From contig NZ_JARQXA010000001.1 in assembly GCF_029543155.1 (NCBI RefSeq), positions 682,001 through 746,000 of the forward strand: 64,000 nucleotides of DNA, in the 5' to 3' direction. This document shows positions 25,743-35,049 of this stretch, piece after piece. Both the position numbers and the translations under genes were made by a program. The notes beneath the pieces were generated by a model. The model did not search any database. It was not told where the DNA came from and saw only the letters and a program-made list of their open reading frames with translations. The first letter of the stretch is position 1, and the number at the start of each line of letters is the position of its first letter. The stretch is from Sphingomonas sp. HITSZ_GF (GTDB lineage: Bacteria; Pseudomonadota; Alphaproteobacteria; Sphingomonadales; Sphingomonadaceae).

Positions 25743-26426
25743 ATGAAGCTGGTTCTCGCGCTCTTGCTCGCCGCCGTGCCCGTCGGCGCTGCCTCTGCTC
25801 AGGAAAGCCCGGCGGAAACTGCCCGCAACGCTCGGCTGACCGAGATCATCCAGCTGATCCAGGGCGGCCAGCCGCAAGCGGCGATCGACAAGGTCAACCC
25901 GCTGATCGTCGAGTATCAGGCGCTCTATCCCACCGAGAAGCAGAAGCTCTGCAAGGTCGAGGACTATGAGACCGCGGCCTATGCCACGCTGCCCGGCGGC
26001 AAGAATGCGGTGCTGGTCGAGGGCGGCTGGTGCATCGCGCTCTGGGCGAAGGGCTTCGCGATGATCGACCTGCAGCAGCTCGACGCTTCGGTGCTGTTCC
26101 TCGAGCGCGCAGTGACGATGGCGCCGCTCCACCCGCATTACCTGTCCGAGCTCGGCTATGCCTATCAGGCGCAGAAGCAGTGGCAGAAATCCTACGATGT
26201 CTATGCCCGTGCCGTCGATGCGGCGAAGCGCGAGAGCGGCGAGCGCCAGCAGAAGTCGCTGCGCCGTGCCTGGTTCGGCATGGCCTATGACGCGATCGAG
26301 ATGGGCCGGCTCGACGAGGCGGAGGCGCTGCTGCGCAAGTGCCTGGCGCTGACGCCCGACGACCAGAAGGTGAAGGACGAACTCCAGTACGTCCTCGACC
26401 AGAAGGCAAAGAAGAAGACGAGCTAG
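25743..26426 (+). CDS. Exported tetratricopeptide-repeat protein
   Basis: 227-residue protein with a signal peptide (MKLVLALLLAAVPVGAASAQ) and TPR-like helical repeats, for example GWCIALWAKGFAMIDLQQLDAS, LSELGYAYQAQKQWQKSYD and RAWFGMAYDAIEMGRLDEAEALL. Two cysteines (CKVED and GWC) may pair. No partner gene is evident; it is followed by a small hairpin and convergent with the META-domain gene. ATG at 25743 follows AAAGGGGGATTTCG. Confidence 0.8.
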   Translation: MKLVLALLLAAVPVGAASAQESPAETARNARLTEIIQLIQGGQPQAAIDKVNPLIVEYQALYPTEKQKLCKVEDYETAAYATLPGGKNAVLVEGGWCIALWAKGFAMIDLQQLDASVLFLERAVTMAPLHPHYLSELGYAYQAQKQWQKSYDVYARAVDAAKRESGERQQKSLRRAWFGMAYDAIEMGRLDEAEALLRKCLALTPDDQKVKDELQYVLDQKAKKKTS

Positions 26427-26435
26427 AAAATGCCC

Positions 26436-26459
26436 GTTCCCCGGTTTTCGCCGGGGAAC
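26436..26459. repeat. Short single-hairpin remnant of the GTTCCCCGG family
   Basis: GTTCCCCGG, TTTT, and CGCCGGGGAAC form one hairpin between two convergent genes. It looks like an element that has lost one arm and the spacer, and may end transcription from both sides. Confidence 0.7.
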
Positions 26460-26472
26460 AGGGAGCCACGCC

Positions 26473-27168
26473 TCAGGGCCGGCTGCGGACGAGCGTCAGG
26501 GTGCGGCCACGGGCACCGCTGAGTACCAGCTTGCCCTGGCGATTGCTCGACACGGTCAGCCGCTCGCCGAGCAGGTTCAGGATCGCGGTCTCCTGCAGGC
26601 TGCGGGCGCGGTCGAGGCAGGCCATGCGGGTGCTGGCCAGCGGCCCGGCGTTCAGCCGGCCGCGGGCGAAGTCATAGCTGCCGTTGAAGCGGTTGCAGCC
26701 GGCGTTGCCCGAGATGCGGCCGTTCTCGAACGAGACGGTCGGGTTGGTGCCGCGGACGACCGGGCGCCCATTCAGCGCCTCGATCCGCCAGCTGCCCTCG
26801 ATCGGGCCGGCGCCGGGCAGGGCACGCGGCTCGCCGCCGCAGCCCTTGTAGGTGCGGCCGTCGATGGTGACGGTCACCGTGTCGGGATAGCTGCGGTCGC
26901 TCATGCCGTCGGTGCACCGGACGTGGTTGGTGTTCACGTTGATCCGGCGGGTCTGCCAGATCTCGCCGGCAAAGCCGTGGATCACCCGGGGCGTCGGCAC
27001 CGATACCGGCGCGCGGCCCGGTGCCTCGAAGCGCATCGTCCTGGCGCCGATGGTCAGGCTCCAGAACGGCTCGGTGCCGGCGGCGCGATAGTCGGCCTGG
27101 GCCTGGGCGGCGGCGGGCAGGGCGGTCAGCGCGACCAGGCTGGCGGCGGCGATGGTCGAGATACGCAT
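26473..27168 (-). CDS. Exported COG3650/META-domain protein
   Basis: 231-residue periplasmic protein. After a signal peptide (cleaved near AAAQA) there is a COG3650-like domain starting YRAAGTEPFWSLTIG with cysteines at HVRCTDG and YKGCGG, then a META (HslJ-like) domain with VVRGTNPTVSFENGRISGNAGCNRF and TRMACLD. META proteins in other bacteria are linked to heat or antibiotic stress in the envelope; the role here is inference. ATG at 27168 has AGGAG closely upstream; a GTG two codons earlier is possible. Confidence 0.82.
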   Translation of the reverse strand: MRISTIAAASLVALTALPAAAQAQADYRAAGTEPFWSLTIGARTMRFEAPGRAPVSVPTPRVIHGFAGEIWQTRRINVNTNHVRCTDGMSDRSYPDTVTVTIDGRTYKGCGGEPRALPGAGPIEGSWRIEALNGRPVVRGTNPTVSFENGRISGNAGCNRFNGSYDFARGRLNAGPLASTRMACLDRARSLQETAILNLLGERLTVSSNRQGKLVLSGARGRTLTLVRSRP

Positions 27169-27257
27169 GGTCACTCCTCTTTCGCGAAGGGGAATGCGCC
27201 GGCGCGGCTGAACCGGCCATGGCCGTAACGATTATCGCCCATTCATCTTCCCGGCGT

Positions 27258-28058
27258 TCAGCTTCGCTGTTGGCCGAGCACCTCATAGGCCATTACCGCA
27301 GTGGCGATCGCGGCATTCAGGCTGTCCGCCTTGCCGAGCATCGGGATCTTGACCAGCAGGTCGCAGGCCTCGGCCATGAAGCCGGGCATGCCCTGCGCTT
27401 CGTTGCCGGTGAGCAGGAAGGTCGGCGCCTGATAATGCGGTGCGCGATAATCGTGCTCGGTGTCGAGGCTGAGCCCTACCAGCTGGCCCGGCCCCTTGCG
27501 CAGCCAGACGAGGAAGTCGCCCCAGCTCGATCGGGCCACCGGCACGGTGAACAGCGCCCCCATGCTGGCGCGCACCGCCTCGACCGAGAAGGGATCGACG
27601 CAGTCGTCGATCAGGATCAGCCCGCCGGCGCCCACCGCATCGGCGGTGCGCAGGATCGTGCCCATGTTGCCTGGATCGCGCAGCCGCTCGGCGACCAGCC
27701 AGATACCCGCCTTGCTCCGGTCGAGATCGGCCAGCGTGACGGCGAAGTCGGGATAGACGCCCACCACCGCACCCGGATTGTCCTTTCCGGAGAGCTTTGA
27801 GAGGATGTCGTTGTTGGTCTCGACCGCCCAGCCGCCTTTGGCCTCGGTCGCCTCGATCAGGGTGCGGACCAGTGCGTGGCCGGCCATATCCTTCGAGAAG
27901 AACAGATATTCCGGAACCCGTCCCGCTTCGTGCGCCTCGGTGAGGATGCGCAGCCCCTCGGCGAGGAACAGTCCCTCCTCGCGGCGATGCTTCTTGTCGC
28001 GCAGGTTGCGGACGCGCTTGATCAGGGGATTGGAAAAGGCAGTGATTTCGCGAGGCAT
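27258..28058 (-). CDS. SpoU/TrmH-family RNA 2'-O-methyltransferase
   Basis: 266-residue SPOUT methyltransferase. The N-terminal substrate-binding domain begins ITAFSNPLIKRVRNLRDKKHRRE, and the knotted SAM-binding domain shows DPGNMGTILRTADAVGAGGLIL and FLLTGNEAQGMPGF, followed by NAAIATAVMAYEV. These match rRNA ribose methylases of the RlmB/YsgA type, but which RNA is modified cannot be told. Stands alone between a META-domain gene and ptsH. Cytoplasmic. Confidence 0.9.
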   Translation of the reverse strand: MPREITAFSNPLIKRVRNLRDKKHRREEGLFLAEGLRILTEAHEAGRVPEYLFFSKDMAGHALVRTLIEATEAKGGWAVETNNDILSKLSGKDNPGAVVGVYPDFAVTLADLDRSKAGIWLVAERLRDPGNMGTILRTADAVGAGGLILIDDCVDPFSVEAVRASMGALFTVPVARSSWGDFLVWLRKGPGQLVGLSLDTEHDYRAPHYQAPTFLLTGNEAQGMPGFMAEACDLLVKIPMLGKADSLNAAIATAVMAYEVLGQQRS

Positions 28059-28090
28059 CGGCCGCCTTTAGCTATTCCGTGCCTGCGAGG

Positions 28091-28363
28091 CTATTCCTCG
28101 TTGAAGCGCGCCTCGACCAGCTCGACGAGCGCTTGCACCGCGCCCTCGGCGCCTTTGCCCTCGGCGCTGATCGAGATCGTGTCGCCCTTGGCGGCGCCCA
28201 GCATCATCAGATCGAGGATCGAGGTGCCCGAAGCGGTGTTGCCGTCCTTCTCGACGGTGAGCTCTACCGGCTGGGCGGTGGCGAGCGTCACGAAAGCCAT
28301 GGAGGCGCGCGCGTGCAGGCCGCGCTTGTTCAGAATCGTGACGTTGCGGATCGTGCGACTCAA
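28091..28363 (-). CDS. ptsH: HPr family phosphocarrier protein
   Basis: 90-residue HPr. The phosphorylatable histidine is His17 in KRGLHARAS, and Ser48 in SGTSILDLMML occupies the regulatory serine position. No sugar PTS permease is near, as is usual for the alphaproteobacterial regulatory PTS. Its start overlaps the EIIA gene by four bases. It is the last gene of the leftward cluster. The would-be serine kinase in this cluster is degenerate. Confidence 0.93.
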   Translation of the reverse strand: MSRTIRNVTILNKRGLHARASMAFVTLATAQPVELTVEKDGNTASGTSILDLMMLGAAKGDTISISAEGKGAEGAVQALVELVEARFNEE

Positions 28364-28767
28364 GCGGCAGCCTCTCCAAGGACTTCGGATGCGACGGTAA
28401 TATACTTGCGGCCCGCATCGCGCGCGGCGGCCACCGCTTCGGTGACCTTCATCGTCTTGCGCGCGCTGCCCAGGCGGATCAGCATCGGCAGGTTGATCCC
28501 GGCGATCACCTCGACGCGGCCGGCCTCCATCAGCGAGATGGCGAGGTTCGAGGGCGTGCCGCCGAACAGATCGCTCAGCACAATCACGCCGCGACCCGAA
28601 TCGACGCTCTTGATCGCCGCGGCGATGTCCGCGCGGCGACCTTCCATGTCGTCCTCGGGCCCGATGCAGATCGAGGCGATCTGCTCCTGCTTGCCCACCA
28701 CATGCTCCATCGCGACGACGAACTCCTCGGCGAGTCGTCCGTGCGTCACGAGCACCAAACCGATCAT
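28360..28767 (-). CDS. PTS mannose/fructose-type EIIA (regulatory)
   Basis: 135-residue EIIA of the mannose family, phosphorylated on His9 (LVLVTHGRLAEE) by HPr; SDLFGGTPSNLA near residues 69-80 is the typical dimer-interface segment. Without EIIB/C partners it probably serves in regulation rather than transport. Overlaps ptsH and lies one base from rapZ. Confidence 0.92.
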   Translation of the reverse strand: MIGLVLVTHGRLAEEFVVAMEHVVGKQEQIASICIGPEDDMEGRRADIAAAIKSVDSGRGVIVLSDLFGGTPSNLAISLMEAGRVEVIAGINLPMLIRLGSARKTMKVTEAVAAARDAGRKYITVASEVLGEAAA

Positions 28768-28768
28768 C

Positions 28769-29692
28769 TCAAACTCCGCCCCCTGCCACGGTCACCGGGT
28801 CCCCCTCCAGCGAGTCCTGCGGCGCGGTCTTGGTATCACGATGCGTCACCGTGGGCGAAAAACCCGCGGCGCGCAACCGCGTGGAAATACGTTCGGCGAC
28901 ATGGACCGAGCGGTGACGGCCCCCCGTGCATCCGAACGCTATCGTAACATATGCCTTGCCCTCCGCCTGATAGCGGGGAAGCAGCAGGAGCAGCAGCGAC
29001 TCGATCTGTTCCATCGCCGCCGGATAGGCGGGATCGGCGGCGATATAGGCGGAAACATCGGCATCCTTGCCGGTGCCGGGGCGCAGCTCGGGTACCCAGT
29101 GCGGATTGCGGAGGAAGCGCATGTCGAACACCAGGTCGGCGTCGCGCGGCAGGCCGCGGGCGAAGCCGAACGACACGACCGAGAGCACCGTCTCGCCCAG
29201 GCCTTCGCCGGAAAAGGTGGTGCGAATCTGCTGCGCCAGCTCGTTCGCGCTCAGATCGCTGGTGTCGATCAGCCGATTCGCCCAGCGGCGCAGCGGGGTG
29301 AGCAGCTCGCGCTCATGCGCGATGCCGTCCTGCGCCGGGCGGTCCTGCGCCATCGGGTGGCGGCGGCGCGTCTCGGCATAGCGGCGCTCCAGCTCGGCGC
29401 CCGAGCATTCGAGGAACAGCGTGCCGACGTCATGCCCCTGTTCCTCGCGCAGCCGCTTGATCCGGCGCACGATGCTCTCGGGATCGAAACCGCGTGTGGT
29501 GGTGCCGATGCCGATCGCCAGCGGCCGATCATCGTCCACCTCGGCAGGCGCAGTGTCGAGCAGGCGGTTGAGCAACAGCAGCGGCAGATTGTCGACGATT
29601 TCCCAGCCGAGGTCCTCGAGCGTGCGCAGCACCGTCGACTTGCCGGCGCCGGACATGCCGGTGACGAGCAGGATCTGCTTGGGCCTGCTCAC
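28769..29692 (-). CDS. rapZ: RNase adapter protein RapZ
   Basis: 307-residue nucleotide-binding protein; in E. coli it guides RNase E to the GlmZ small RNA, and in alphaproteobacteria its target is not well known. Walker A is LVTGMSGAGKSTVLRTLED near residues 9-27 (GMSGAGKST), with Walker B-like FLECSGAELERRY and the C-terminal TIAFGCTGGRHRSVHVAERI. Length is normal. Overlaps hprK by four bases and precedes EIIA. Confidence 0.93.
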   Translation of the reverse strand: MSRPKQILLVTGMSGAGKSTVLRTLEDLGWEIVDNLPLLLLNRLLDTAPAEVDDDRPLAIGIGTTTRGFDPESIVRRIKRLREEQGHDVGTLFLECSGAELERRYAETRRRHPMAQDRPAQDGIAHERELLTPLRRWANRLIDTSDLSANELAQQIRTTFSGEGLGETVLSVVSFGFARGLPRDADLVFDMRFLRNPHWVPELRPGTGKDADVSAYIAADPAYPAAMEQIESLLLLLLPRYQAEGKAYVTIAFGCTGGRHRSVHVAERISTRLRAAGFSPTVTHRDTKTAPQDSLEGDPVTVAGGGV

Positions 29693-30114
29693 TGTGCGAA
29701 GGCCTTCAGCGCATAATCCACCTTGATCGGCGCGGCAGGCTCGGCGGGGCCGAGCGCCAGCACGGGGACGGCAATGCCGGCGATATTGCGGAAACGCCGG
29801 TCCTCGGGCAGCCGCGGCGCGGCTTCGAGCACTACGACGATCAGCGCAATCTCGGCCTCGGCCAGGCTTTCCATCTCGACCGCACCGATGCCGCGAATCT
29901 CCAGTTGCCCGGCGGCGCCGGCAGGTGCCGCGATCAGGCTGTTGGCCCGGCGCGCGCAGGCAGTACGGACGTCGGACACCAGGGTGGCGCCGCGATCGAT
30001 AAGGCGCAGCAGCAGGTCGGTGCGCTGGGCATCGTCGCGCGCTTCGATCAGCACACCGCGCGCCCCGATCGCCACGCAGGCGGCCTGGATCGTCTCCGAA
30101 GAAACTTCTGCCAT
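29689..30114 (-). CDS. hprK: HPr kinase/phosphorylase homologue without P-loop (short form)
   Basis: 141-residue protein in the position and with the outline of short alphaproteobacterial HprK: AACVAIGARGVLIE, LLRLIDRGATLVSD, the signature EIRGIGAVEME and a proline-rich end. The Walker A sequence expected between GVLI and LLRLID (G-x-S-G-x-G-K-S) reads EARDDAQRTD instead, with glycines and the lysine gone. ATP binding and HPr serine phosphorylation are therefore unlikely. The rest of the frame is intact and its junctions with chvG (TGATG) and rapZ (4-base overlap) are normal, so it is not a random remnant. Start at ATG 30114, or GTG 30117. Confidence 0.82.
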   Translation of the reverse strand: MAEVSSETIQAACVAIGARGVLIEARDDAQRTDLLLRLIDRGATLVSDVRTACARRANSLIAAPAGAAGQLEIRGIGAVEMESLAEAEIALIVVVLEAAPRLPEDRRFRNIAGIAVPVLALGPAEPAAPIKVDYALKAFAQ

Positions 30115-31694
30115 CACGCGCGTCCCGCCAGTGGCAGATGGACGACGAATCGTGCCCCGCTCAATCGATCCTCCCGCGATTCGACGGAGATGCTCCCCTG
30201 GTGGCCCTCGACGATCGTGCGGGCGATGGCAAGCCCCAGCCCGGAATGCTGGCCGAACGCCTCTTCCTGCGGGCGCACGGTGTGGAAACGGCGGAAGATG
30301 TTCTCGCGCGCCTCCTCGGGGACGCCGGGGCCTTCGTCCTCCACCCGGATGGTCAGGAACGCGTCGTCACTCGATGCCGAGATCGCGATCAGGCTCTTGG
30401 GGGGCGAGAAGGAAATGGCGTTCTCGATCAAATTCTCGAACACCCGCTCCAGCCGTGCCCCTTCGCCGAGCACGGTTAGTTTGACGCCGCGCCCGCGATC
30501 GAAGGCGATGCGGATACCGTCGGGGATGCCGCGCGCCTCGCGCTGGTCGAGCAGTGCCTGGATCATCGCGCCGATGTCCACCGGCTCGAAGGTGGCGCGG
30601 CTGAGCTGTGCGTCGAGGCGCGACGCTTCGGAGATGTCGGTGATCAGCCGGTCGAGCCGCAGCACATCGTCGCGCACGATCTCGAGCAACTGGTCGCGAT
30701 GTTCCTTCTTCTTCACCGCCGCCAGGCTGTCGACCGCGGAGCGGAGCGAGGCGAGGGGGTTCTTCAGTTCGTGCGTCACGTCCGCGGCAAAGGCCTCGGT
30801 CGCATCGATGCGGGCGCGCAGCGCGCCGGTCATGTCGGAAAGCGCGCGGGCGAGCAGGCCGATCTCGTCGCTGCGGTCTGGCAGGCGCGGCACCACCACT
30901 TCGCGGGCGCGGCCCAGCCGCACCCGGATCGCGGCGCGGGCGAGCAGGCGCAGCGGCCGCACGATCGTGCGCGCCAGGAACAGCGAGAGCAGGATCGAGA
31001 AGGCCGAGACGAACAGCAGCACCATGCCCAGCCGGAAGCGCTCGGCGCGCACCGTCTGGGTGATGTCGCGGGCGTTCACCGTGGTCATCACCACGCCCAG
31101 CTCGGTGATCGGCGCGGCGGCGGTGATAACCGGGGTGCGGTCGGGCGCGCGCCACACGGTTGCGGGCGTGCCATGGGCGGAGAGGGCAGTACGCACGTCG
31201 GGCCAATCGAGCCCCATGTCTGCCGGGCGCTCGCGGTAGAGCGGGTCTCGCCCGGCCCCGGCGACCGTGTCGATCACCGCATCGAGGAAGCGCGCTGCCT
31301 CCAGCCCCCACGGATCCTTGTCCGGATCGCGCAGCACGACGTTGCGCAGCCCCAGCGCCTTGCTGTCGGCGAGCAATTTGCCCTTCTCGTCATAGAGGCG
31401 GATGCGCGTTCCGGTGTCGCGCGCCAGGCTGAGCACCAGCAGGTCGCGCCTTTTCTCTTCCTTGGCGGAGGCGAGCGCCTGGGCGATCAGCCGCACTTCG
31501 CGCCCGGCCTGCTCCACCCGGCTGTCGACGATCCGGCTGCGGTACGAATCGAGATAGGAGAAGCCGCCGCCCAGCAGCGCCAGCGCGAAGATGTTCACCG
31601 CGAGGATTCGCGGCGTCAGGCTGACGCGATTGGACCATTTGAGCGCGAGGTCGCGCTCGTCCCTATTCGTCCGAGAACCGGTAGCCCGCGCCAT
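30114..31694 (-). CDS. chvG: Sensor histidine kinase, ChvG type
   Basis: 526-residue inner-membrane kinase. Transmembrane segments are near residues 33-52 ([19 protein letters not shown]) and 250-270 ([20 protein letters not shown]), enclosing a periplasmic sensor region; a HAMP domain follows, then [18 protein letters not shown] with the phosphorylated His, [23 protein letters not shown] and GLGLAIART. ChvG homologues sense acid or envelope stress. The start at 31694 lies 32 bases inside chvI; no usable start was found downstream. It partners with ChvI and is followed by hprK. Confidence 0.92.
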   Translation of the reverse strand: MARATGSRTNRDERDLALKWSNRVSLTPRILAVNIFALALLGGGFSYLDSYRSRIVDSRVEQAGREVRLIAQALASAKEEKRRDLLVLSLARDTGTRIRLYDEKGKLLADSKALGLRNVVLRDPDKDPWGLEAARFLDAVIDTVAGAGRDPLYRERPADMGLDWPDVRTALSAHGTPATVWRAPDRTPVITAAAPITELGVVMTTVNARDITQTVRAERFRLGMVLLFVSAFSILLSLFLARTIVRPLRLLARAAIRVRLGRAREVVVPRLPDRSDEIGLLARALSDMTGALRARIDATEAFAADVTHELKNPLASLRSAVDSLAAVKKKEHRDQLLEIVRDDVLRLDRLITDISEASRLDAQLSRATFEPVDIGAMIQALLDQREARGIPDGIRIAFDRGRGVKLTVLGEGARLERVFENLIENAISFSPPKSLIAISASSDDAFLTIRVEDEGPGVPEEARENIFRRFHTVRPQEEAFGQHSGLGLAIARTIVEGHQGSISVESREDRLSGARFVVHLPLAGRA

Positions 31695-32370
31695 AGAGCG
31701 TCTCGATAGCATCGAATTCCGGATCGACCTGCCGGAATTTGCGGCGGACGCGCTTGATGTGGCTGTCGATGGTTCGGTCATCGACATAGATGTCGTCCTG
31801 ATAGGCGGCATCCATCAGCTGGTTGCGGGTCTTCACGATGCCCGGGCGCTGCGCCAGCGTCTCTAGGATCAGGAACTCGGTGACGGTGAGGGTGACGTTG
31901 GTGCCGTTCCAGGTGACGCGGTGGCGCGCCGGGTCCATCACCAGCCGGCCGCGCTCGAGCACTTCCGCCGGGGTTTCCTCGCCGCCTTCCGCCGTCGGCT
32001 GTGCGGCTTCGGTGCGGCGCAGGATCGCGCGGATTCGGGCGATGAGCAGGCGCTGGCTGAACGGCTTGGCGATATAATCGTCTGCGCCCATCGCCAGGCC
32101 CAGCGCTTCGTCCAGCTCGTCGTCCTTGCTGGTGAGGAAGATCACCGGGATCGCACTCTTCTCGCGCAGGCGGCGGAGCAGCTCCAGCCCGTCCATCTTG
32201 GGCATCTTGATGTCGAGCACCGCCAGGTCCGGCGGATTGTCGATCAGCGCCTTCAGCGCGCTCTCGCCGTCGGAATAGACGCGCGTCAGGAAGCCCTCGG
32301 TCTGCAGGGCGATCGAGACGGAGGTGAGGATGTTGCGGTCGTCATCGACCAACGCGATCGTAGCGGTCAT
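31663..32370 (-). CDS. chvI: Response regulator, ChvI type
   Basis: 235-residue OmpR-family regulator. Receiver domain with acidic pair in IALVDDDRN, phosphoacceptor Asp in [14 protein letters not shown] near residue 53, LTSKDDE and [11 protein letters not shown]; then a winged-helix DNA-binding domain ([23 protein letters not shown] and [14 protein letters not shown]). In Agrobacterium and Sinorhizobium the orthologue controls envelope, acid-response and virulence or symbiosis genes. First gene of the leftward cluster and divergent from pckA, an arrangement also known from rhizobia. Confidence 0.94.
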   Translation of the reverse strand: MTATIALVDDDRNILTSVSIALQTEGFLTRVYSDGESALKALIDNPPDLAVLDIKMPKMDGLELLRRLREKSAIPVIFLTSKDDELDEALGLAMGADDYIAKPFSQRLLIARIRAILRRTEAAQPTAEGGEETPAEVLERGRLVMDPARHRVTWNGTNVTLTVTEFLILETLAQRPGIVKTRNQLMDAAYQDDIYVDDRTIDSHIKRVRRKFRQVDPEFDAIETLYGAGYRFSDE

Positions 32371-32487
32371 GCGGTTGCGGCACTCGGATCCATTGATTCA
32401 GGGGCGTAACCGAAACTTCTTTGCCGCTCAATCGGCTGACAACGTTTACTCGGGTTGACCCTGTTTCCGGCACGGGCTTATGCCCAC

Positions 32488-32500
32488 GCAATAATATTGC
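32488..32500. promoter_or_regulatory. AT-rich palindrome in chvI-pckA intergenic region
   Basis: GCAATA-A-TATTGC is a perfect 13-base palindrome in the 190-base gap between divergent chvI and pckA. A TTGACC about 30 bases to its left could be a -35 element for pckA. A binding-site role is only a suggestion. Confidence 0.3.
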
Positions 32501-32563
32501 ACGGGGCGGCAACAGCCCCGGCAAAACCGACACCCGACAGGGTGCATGGAGACGGAGGCCAAA

Positions 32564-34177
32564 TTGACCGAGCGCACGCCGCGCCACGGTCTCGATGCCA
32601 TGGGCATCGGGACCGGCGCCGAACTTTTCTGGAATCTCGAAACCGCCCAGCTCGTGGAGCACGCCGTGCGCCACGGCGAGGGCAGGCTGGCCAAGGACGG
32701 CCCGCTGGTGGTCACCACCGGCAAGCACACCGGCCGCAGCGCCAAGGACAAGTTCATCGTCCGCGACGCTACCACCGAGGACAGTGTCTGGTGGGGGAAC
32801 GTCAACAAGGGCATGACGCCGGGGCATTTCGCCGCGCTCAAGGCCGATTTCCTCGCCGAGCTGGCCGAACGCGACACGCTCTACGTGCAGGATCTTTACG
32901 GCGGCTCGCAGCCCGAGCACCGCGTCACCGTGCGCGTGATCAACGAGCTGGCGTGGCACAATCTGTTCATCCGCACGCTGCTGGTGCGCCCCGAGACGGG
33001 CGAGCTGGCCGGGTTCGCGCCCGAATACACGATCATCGACCTGCCGAGCTTCCGCGCCGATCCCGAGCGCCACGGCACCCGCAGCGAGACGGTGATTGCG
33101 GTCAATTTCACCGAGAAGCTGATCCTGATCGGTGGCACCGCCTATGCGGGCGAGATGAAGAAGAGCGTGTTCGGGCTGCTCAACTATCTGCTGCCCAGGG
33201 ATGGCATCATGCCGATGCACTGCTCGGCCAATATCGGGCCGGAAGGCGACACCGCGGTGTTCTTCGGCCTGTCGGGTACCGGCAAGACCACGCTCTCGGC
33301 CGATGCCAGCCGCACGCTGATCGGAGACGACGAGCATGGCTGGTCGGACACCGCCGTCTTCAATTTCGAGGGTGGCTGCTACGCCAAGATGATCAACCTT
33401 TCGGCCGAAGCCGAGCCGGAAATCTTCGCGACCACCAGGCGCTTCGGCACGGTGCTCGAGAATGTCGTGATGGATCCGGAGTCGCGCACGCTCGACTTTG
33501 CGGACAACAGCCTCGCGGAGAACAGCCGCGGCGCCTATCCGATCGACTTCATCCCCAACACCTCCGAGCGCAACCTCGGCCCGGTGCCCCGCAACATCAT
33601 CTTCCTGACCGCCGACGCCTTCGGGGTGATGCCGCCGATCGCCAGGCTGACGCCCGACCAGGCGATGTACCATTTCCTCTCGGGCTACACCGCCAAGGTG
33701 GCCGGCACCGAGATCGGCGTGACCGAGCCCGAGGCGACCTTCTCGACCTGCTTCGGCGCCGCGTTCATGCCGCGCCACCCGGCGGTCTATGGCAATCTCC
33801 TCAAGGAGCGGATCGCGGCGGGCAAGGTCGATTGCTGGCTGGTCAACACCGGCTGGAGCGGCGGCCGCGCCACCGATCCGGGCATCAAGCGCATGCCGAT
33901 CAAGGTGACGCGCGCGCTGCTCAACGCGGCACTCGACGGCAGCCTGGCCCAGGCCAAGTTCCGCAAGGACCCGAATTTCGGGTTCATGGTGCCGGTGGCG
34001 GTCAATGGTGTCGACAGCGCGATCCTCGATCCGCGCGCGACCTGGGCGAACAAGGCCGACTACGACGCCACTGCCGGCAAGCTGGTCGATCAATTCGTCG
34101 AGAACTTCGCCCAATTCGCGGATCACGTCGATGTCGGGGTTCGTGACGCCGCACCGAAGGTAACCGCAAACGCCTGA
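32564..34177 (+). CDS. pckA: Phosphoenolpyruvate carboxykinase (ATP)
   Basis: 537-residue gluconeogenic enzyme that converts oxaloacetate and ATP to phosphoenolpyruvate. The kinase P-loop [15 protein letters not shown] lies near residues 234-248, with GDDEHGWSD and the metal-binding LNYLLPRDG regions before and after, and [14 protein letters not shown] and [10 protein letters not shown] in the C-terminal lobe. TTG at 32564 is preferred because GGAGG lies five bases upstream; ATG at 32546 would add six residues. Divergent from chvI. Cytoplasmic. Confidence 0.95.
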   Translation: MTERTPRHGLDAMGIGTGAELFWNLETAQLVEHAVRHGEGRLAKDGPLVVTTGKHTGRSAKDKFIVRDATTEDSVWWGNVNKGMTPGHFAALKADFLAELAERDTLYVQDLYGGSQPEHRVTVRVINELAWHNLFIRTLLVRPETGELAGFAPEYTIIDLPSFRADPERHGTRSETVIAVNFTEKLILIGGTAYAGEMKKSVFGLLNYLLPRDGIMPMHCSANIGPEGDTAVFFGLSGTGKTTLSADASRTLIGDDEHGWSDTAVFNFEGGCYAKMINLSAEAEPEIFATTRRFGTVLENVVMDPESRTLDFADNSLAENSRGAYPIDFIPNTSERNLGPVPRNIIFLTADAFGVMPPIARLTPDQAMYHFLSGYTAKVAGTEIGVTEPEATFSTCFGAAFMPRHPAVYGNLLKERIAAGKVDCWLVNTGWSGGRATDPGIKRMPIKVTRALLNAALDGSLAQAKFRKDPNFGFMVPVAVNGVDSAILDPRATWANKADYDATAGKLVDQFVENFAQFADHVDVGVRDAAPKVTANA

Positions 34178-34215
34178 CTGGTCCGGTCATCGAACGGGCG
34201 CTAGGAGCCCGATCG

Positions 34216-34665
34216 ATGACCGAGTTCTCGCCAAGACTGTTCGCCACCGACGCCGAGATCGTCCATCTCGGCGAAGGGCTGCTCGCCTGTTCGCTCGCCA
34301 AGGAGGAATGGACGCATGAGGCGCATCTTGCCGCCTGCCTCTATCTCCTTTCCGAGCGGCCCGATGTGGACATCGATGCCGAGATCGCCGGGCTGATCTC
34401 GCGCTTCAACGAAAGCGTCGGCGGGGTGAACAGCGATACGGGCGGCTATCACGACACGATCACCCGCGCCTATGTCGCCGGCGTGCGCCTGTTCCTGTCG
34501 CAGACCGGCGAAGCCAGCCTGCTCGGCCGGGTCAATGCGCTGCTGCTGTCGCCGATCGGGCGCCGCGACTGGCCGCTCGGCTTCTACAGCCGCGAGCTGC
34601 TTTTCTCCGTCCCGGCCCGCCGTGGTTTCGTGCCTCCCGACCGCGCGCCATTGCCATTGGGCTGA
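34216..34665 (+). CDS. Conserved small protein, function unknown
   Basis: 149 residues, no signal peptide or membrane segment. The most distinctive part is the N-terminal helix EEWTHEAHLAACLYLL, with a Trp-Thr-His-x-x-His pattern that could bind a metal or haem, followed by an acidic helix (DVDIDAEIAGLISRFNES) and DTGGYHDTITRAYV. I do not recognise the family. It follows pckA after 38 bases and may share its transcript. Start ATG at 34216. Confidence 0.6.
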   Translation: MTEFSPRLFATDAEIVHLGEGLLACSLAKEEWTHEAHLAACLYLLSERPDVDIDAEIAGLISRFNESVGGVNSDTGGYHDTITRAYVAGVRLFLSQTGEASLLGRVNALLLSPIGRRDWPLGFYSRELLFSVPARRGFVPPDRAPLPLG

Positions 34666-34722
34666 GCCGAGTCGGCGTGCTAGATACGCTTCCGTTCCGA
34701 ACCCTCGTAACAGGAGCAGTAT

Positions 34723-35031
34723 ATGAGCATTCTCGACGGCATCCTCGGCCAGGTCACCCAGAATGTGGACGTGGCCAATCTCGCGGCAAAGGTCGGGCTC
34801 TCGCCCGAGCATGTCGAGCAGGCAGTGCAGGCGCTGGCCAAGTTCCATCCGATGGACGTCGATACCGCTGAAGGCGCGGCCGCCTCGACCGGCTTGCCGG
34901 TCGACAAGCTGCAGGAGATCATCGGCCATATCGGCGGCGAAGGCTCGCTCGGCCATTTCGCCAATCTGCTGAAGGGCGATGGCGCCGGCATTCTCGGCCA
35001 GCTCGGCGGGCTGTTCGGCGGGAAGCAGTAA
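34723..35031 (+). CDS. Small glycine-rich YidB/DUF937-like protein
   Basis: 102 residues with a helical bundle-like start (ILDGILGQVTQNVDVANLAAKVGLS) and a C-terminal glycine-rich end (GDGAGILGQLGGLFGG), the layout of YidB/DUF937 proteins in enterobacteria and alphaproteobacteria. No signal peptide. Function not known. The ATG at 34723 is preceded by AGGAG. A palindromic element follows 18 bases after its stop. Confidence 0.65.
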   Translation: MSILDGILGQVTQNVDVANLAAKVGLSPEHVEQAVQALAKFHPMDVDTAEGAAASTGLPVDKLQEIIGHIGGEGSLGHFANLLKGDGAGILGQLGGLFGGKQ

Positions 35032-35049
35032 AGACTAGCCAACACCCCC

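Noticed and set aside
28079..29716. Plus-strand open frame of 545 codons opposite ptsH, EIIA and rapZ
   Set aside because: Antisense to three overlapping genes with intact active-site motifs.
29689..30114. hprK as a pseudogene
   Set aside because: The frame is intact, junctions overlap its neighbours normally and other conserved segments remain; only the P-loop is lost.
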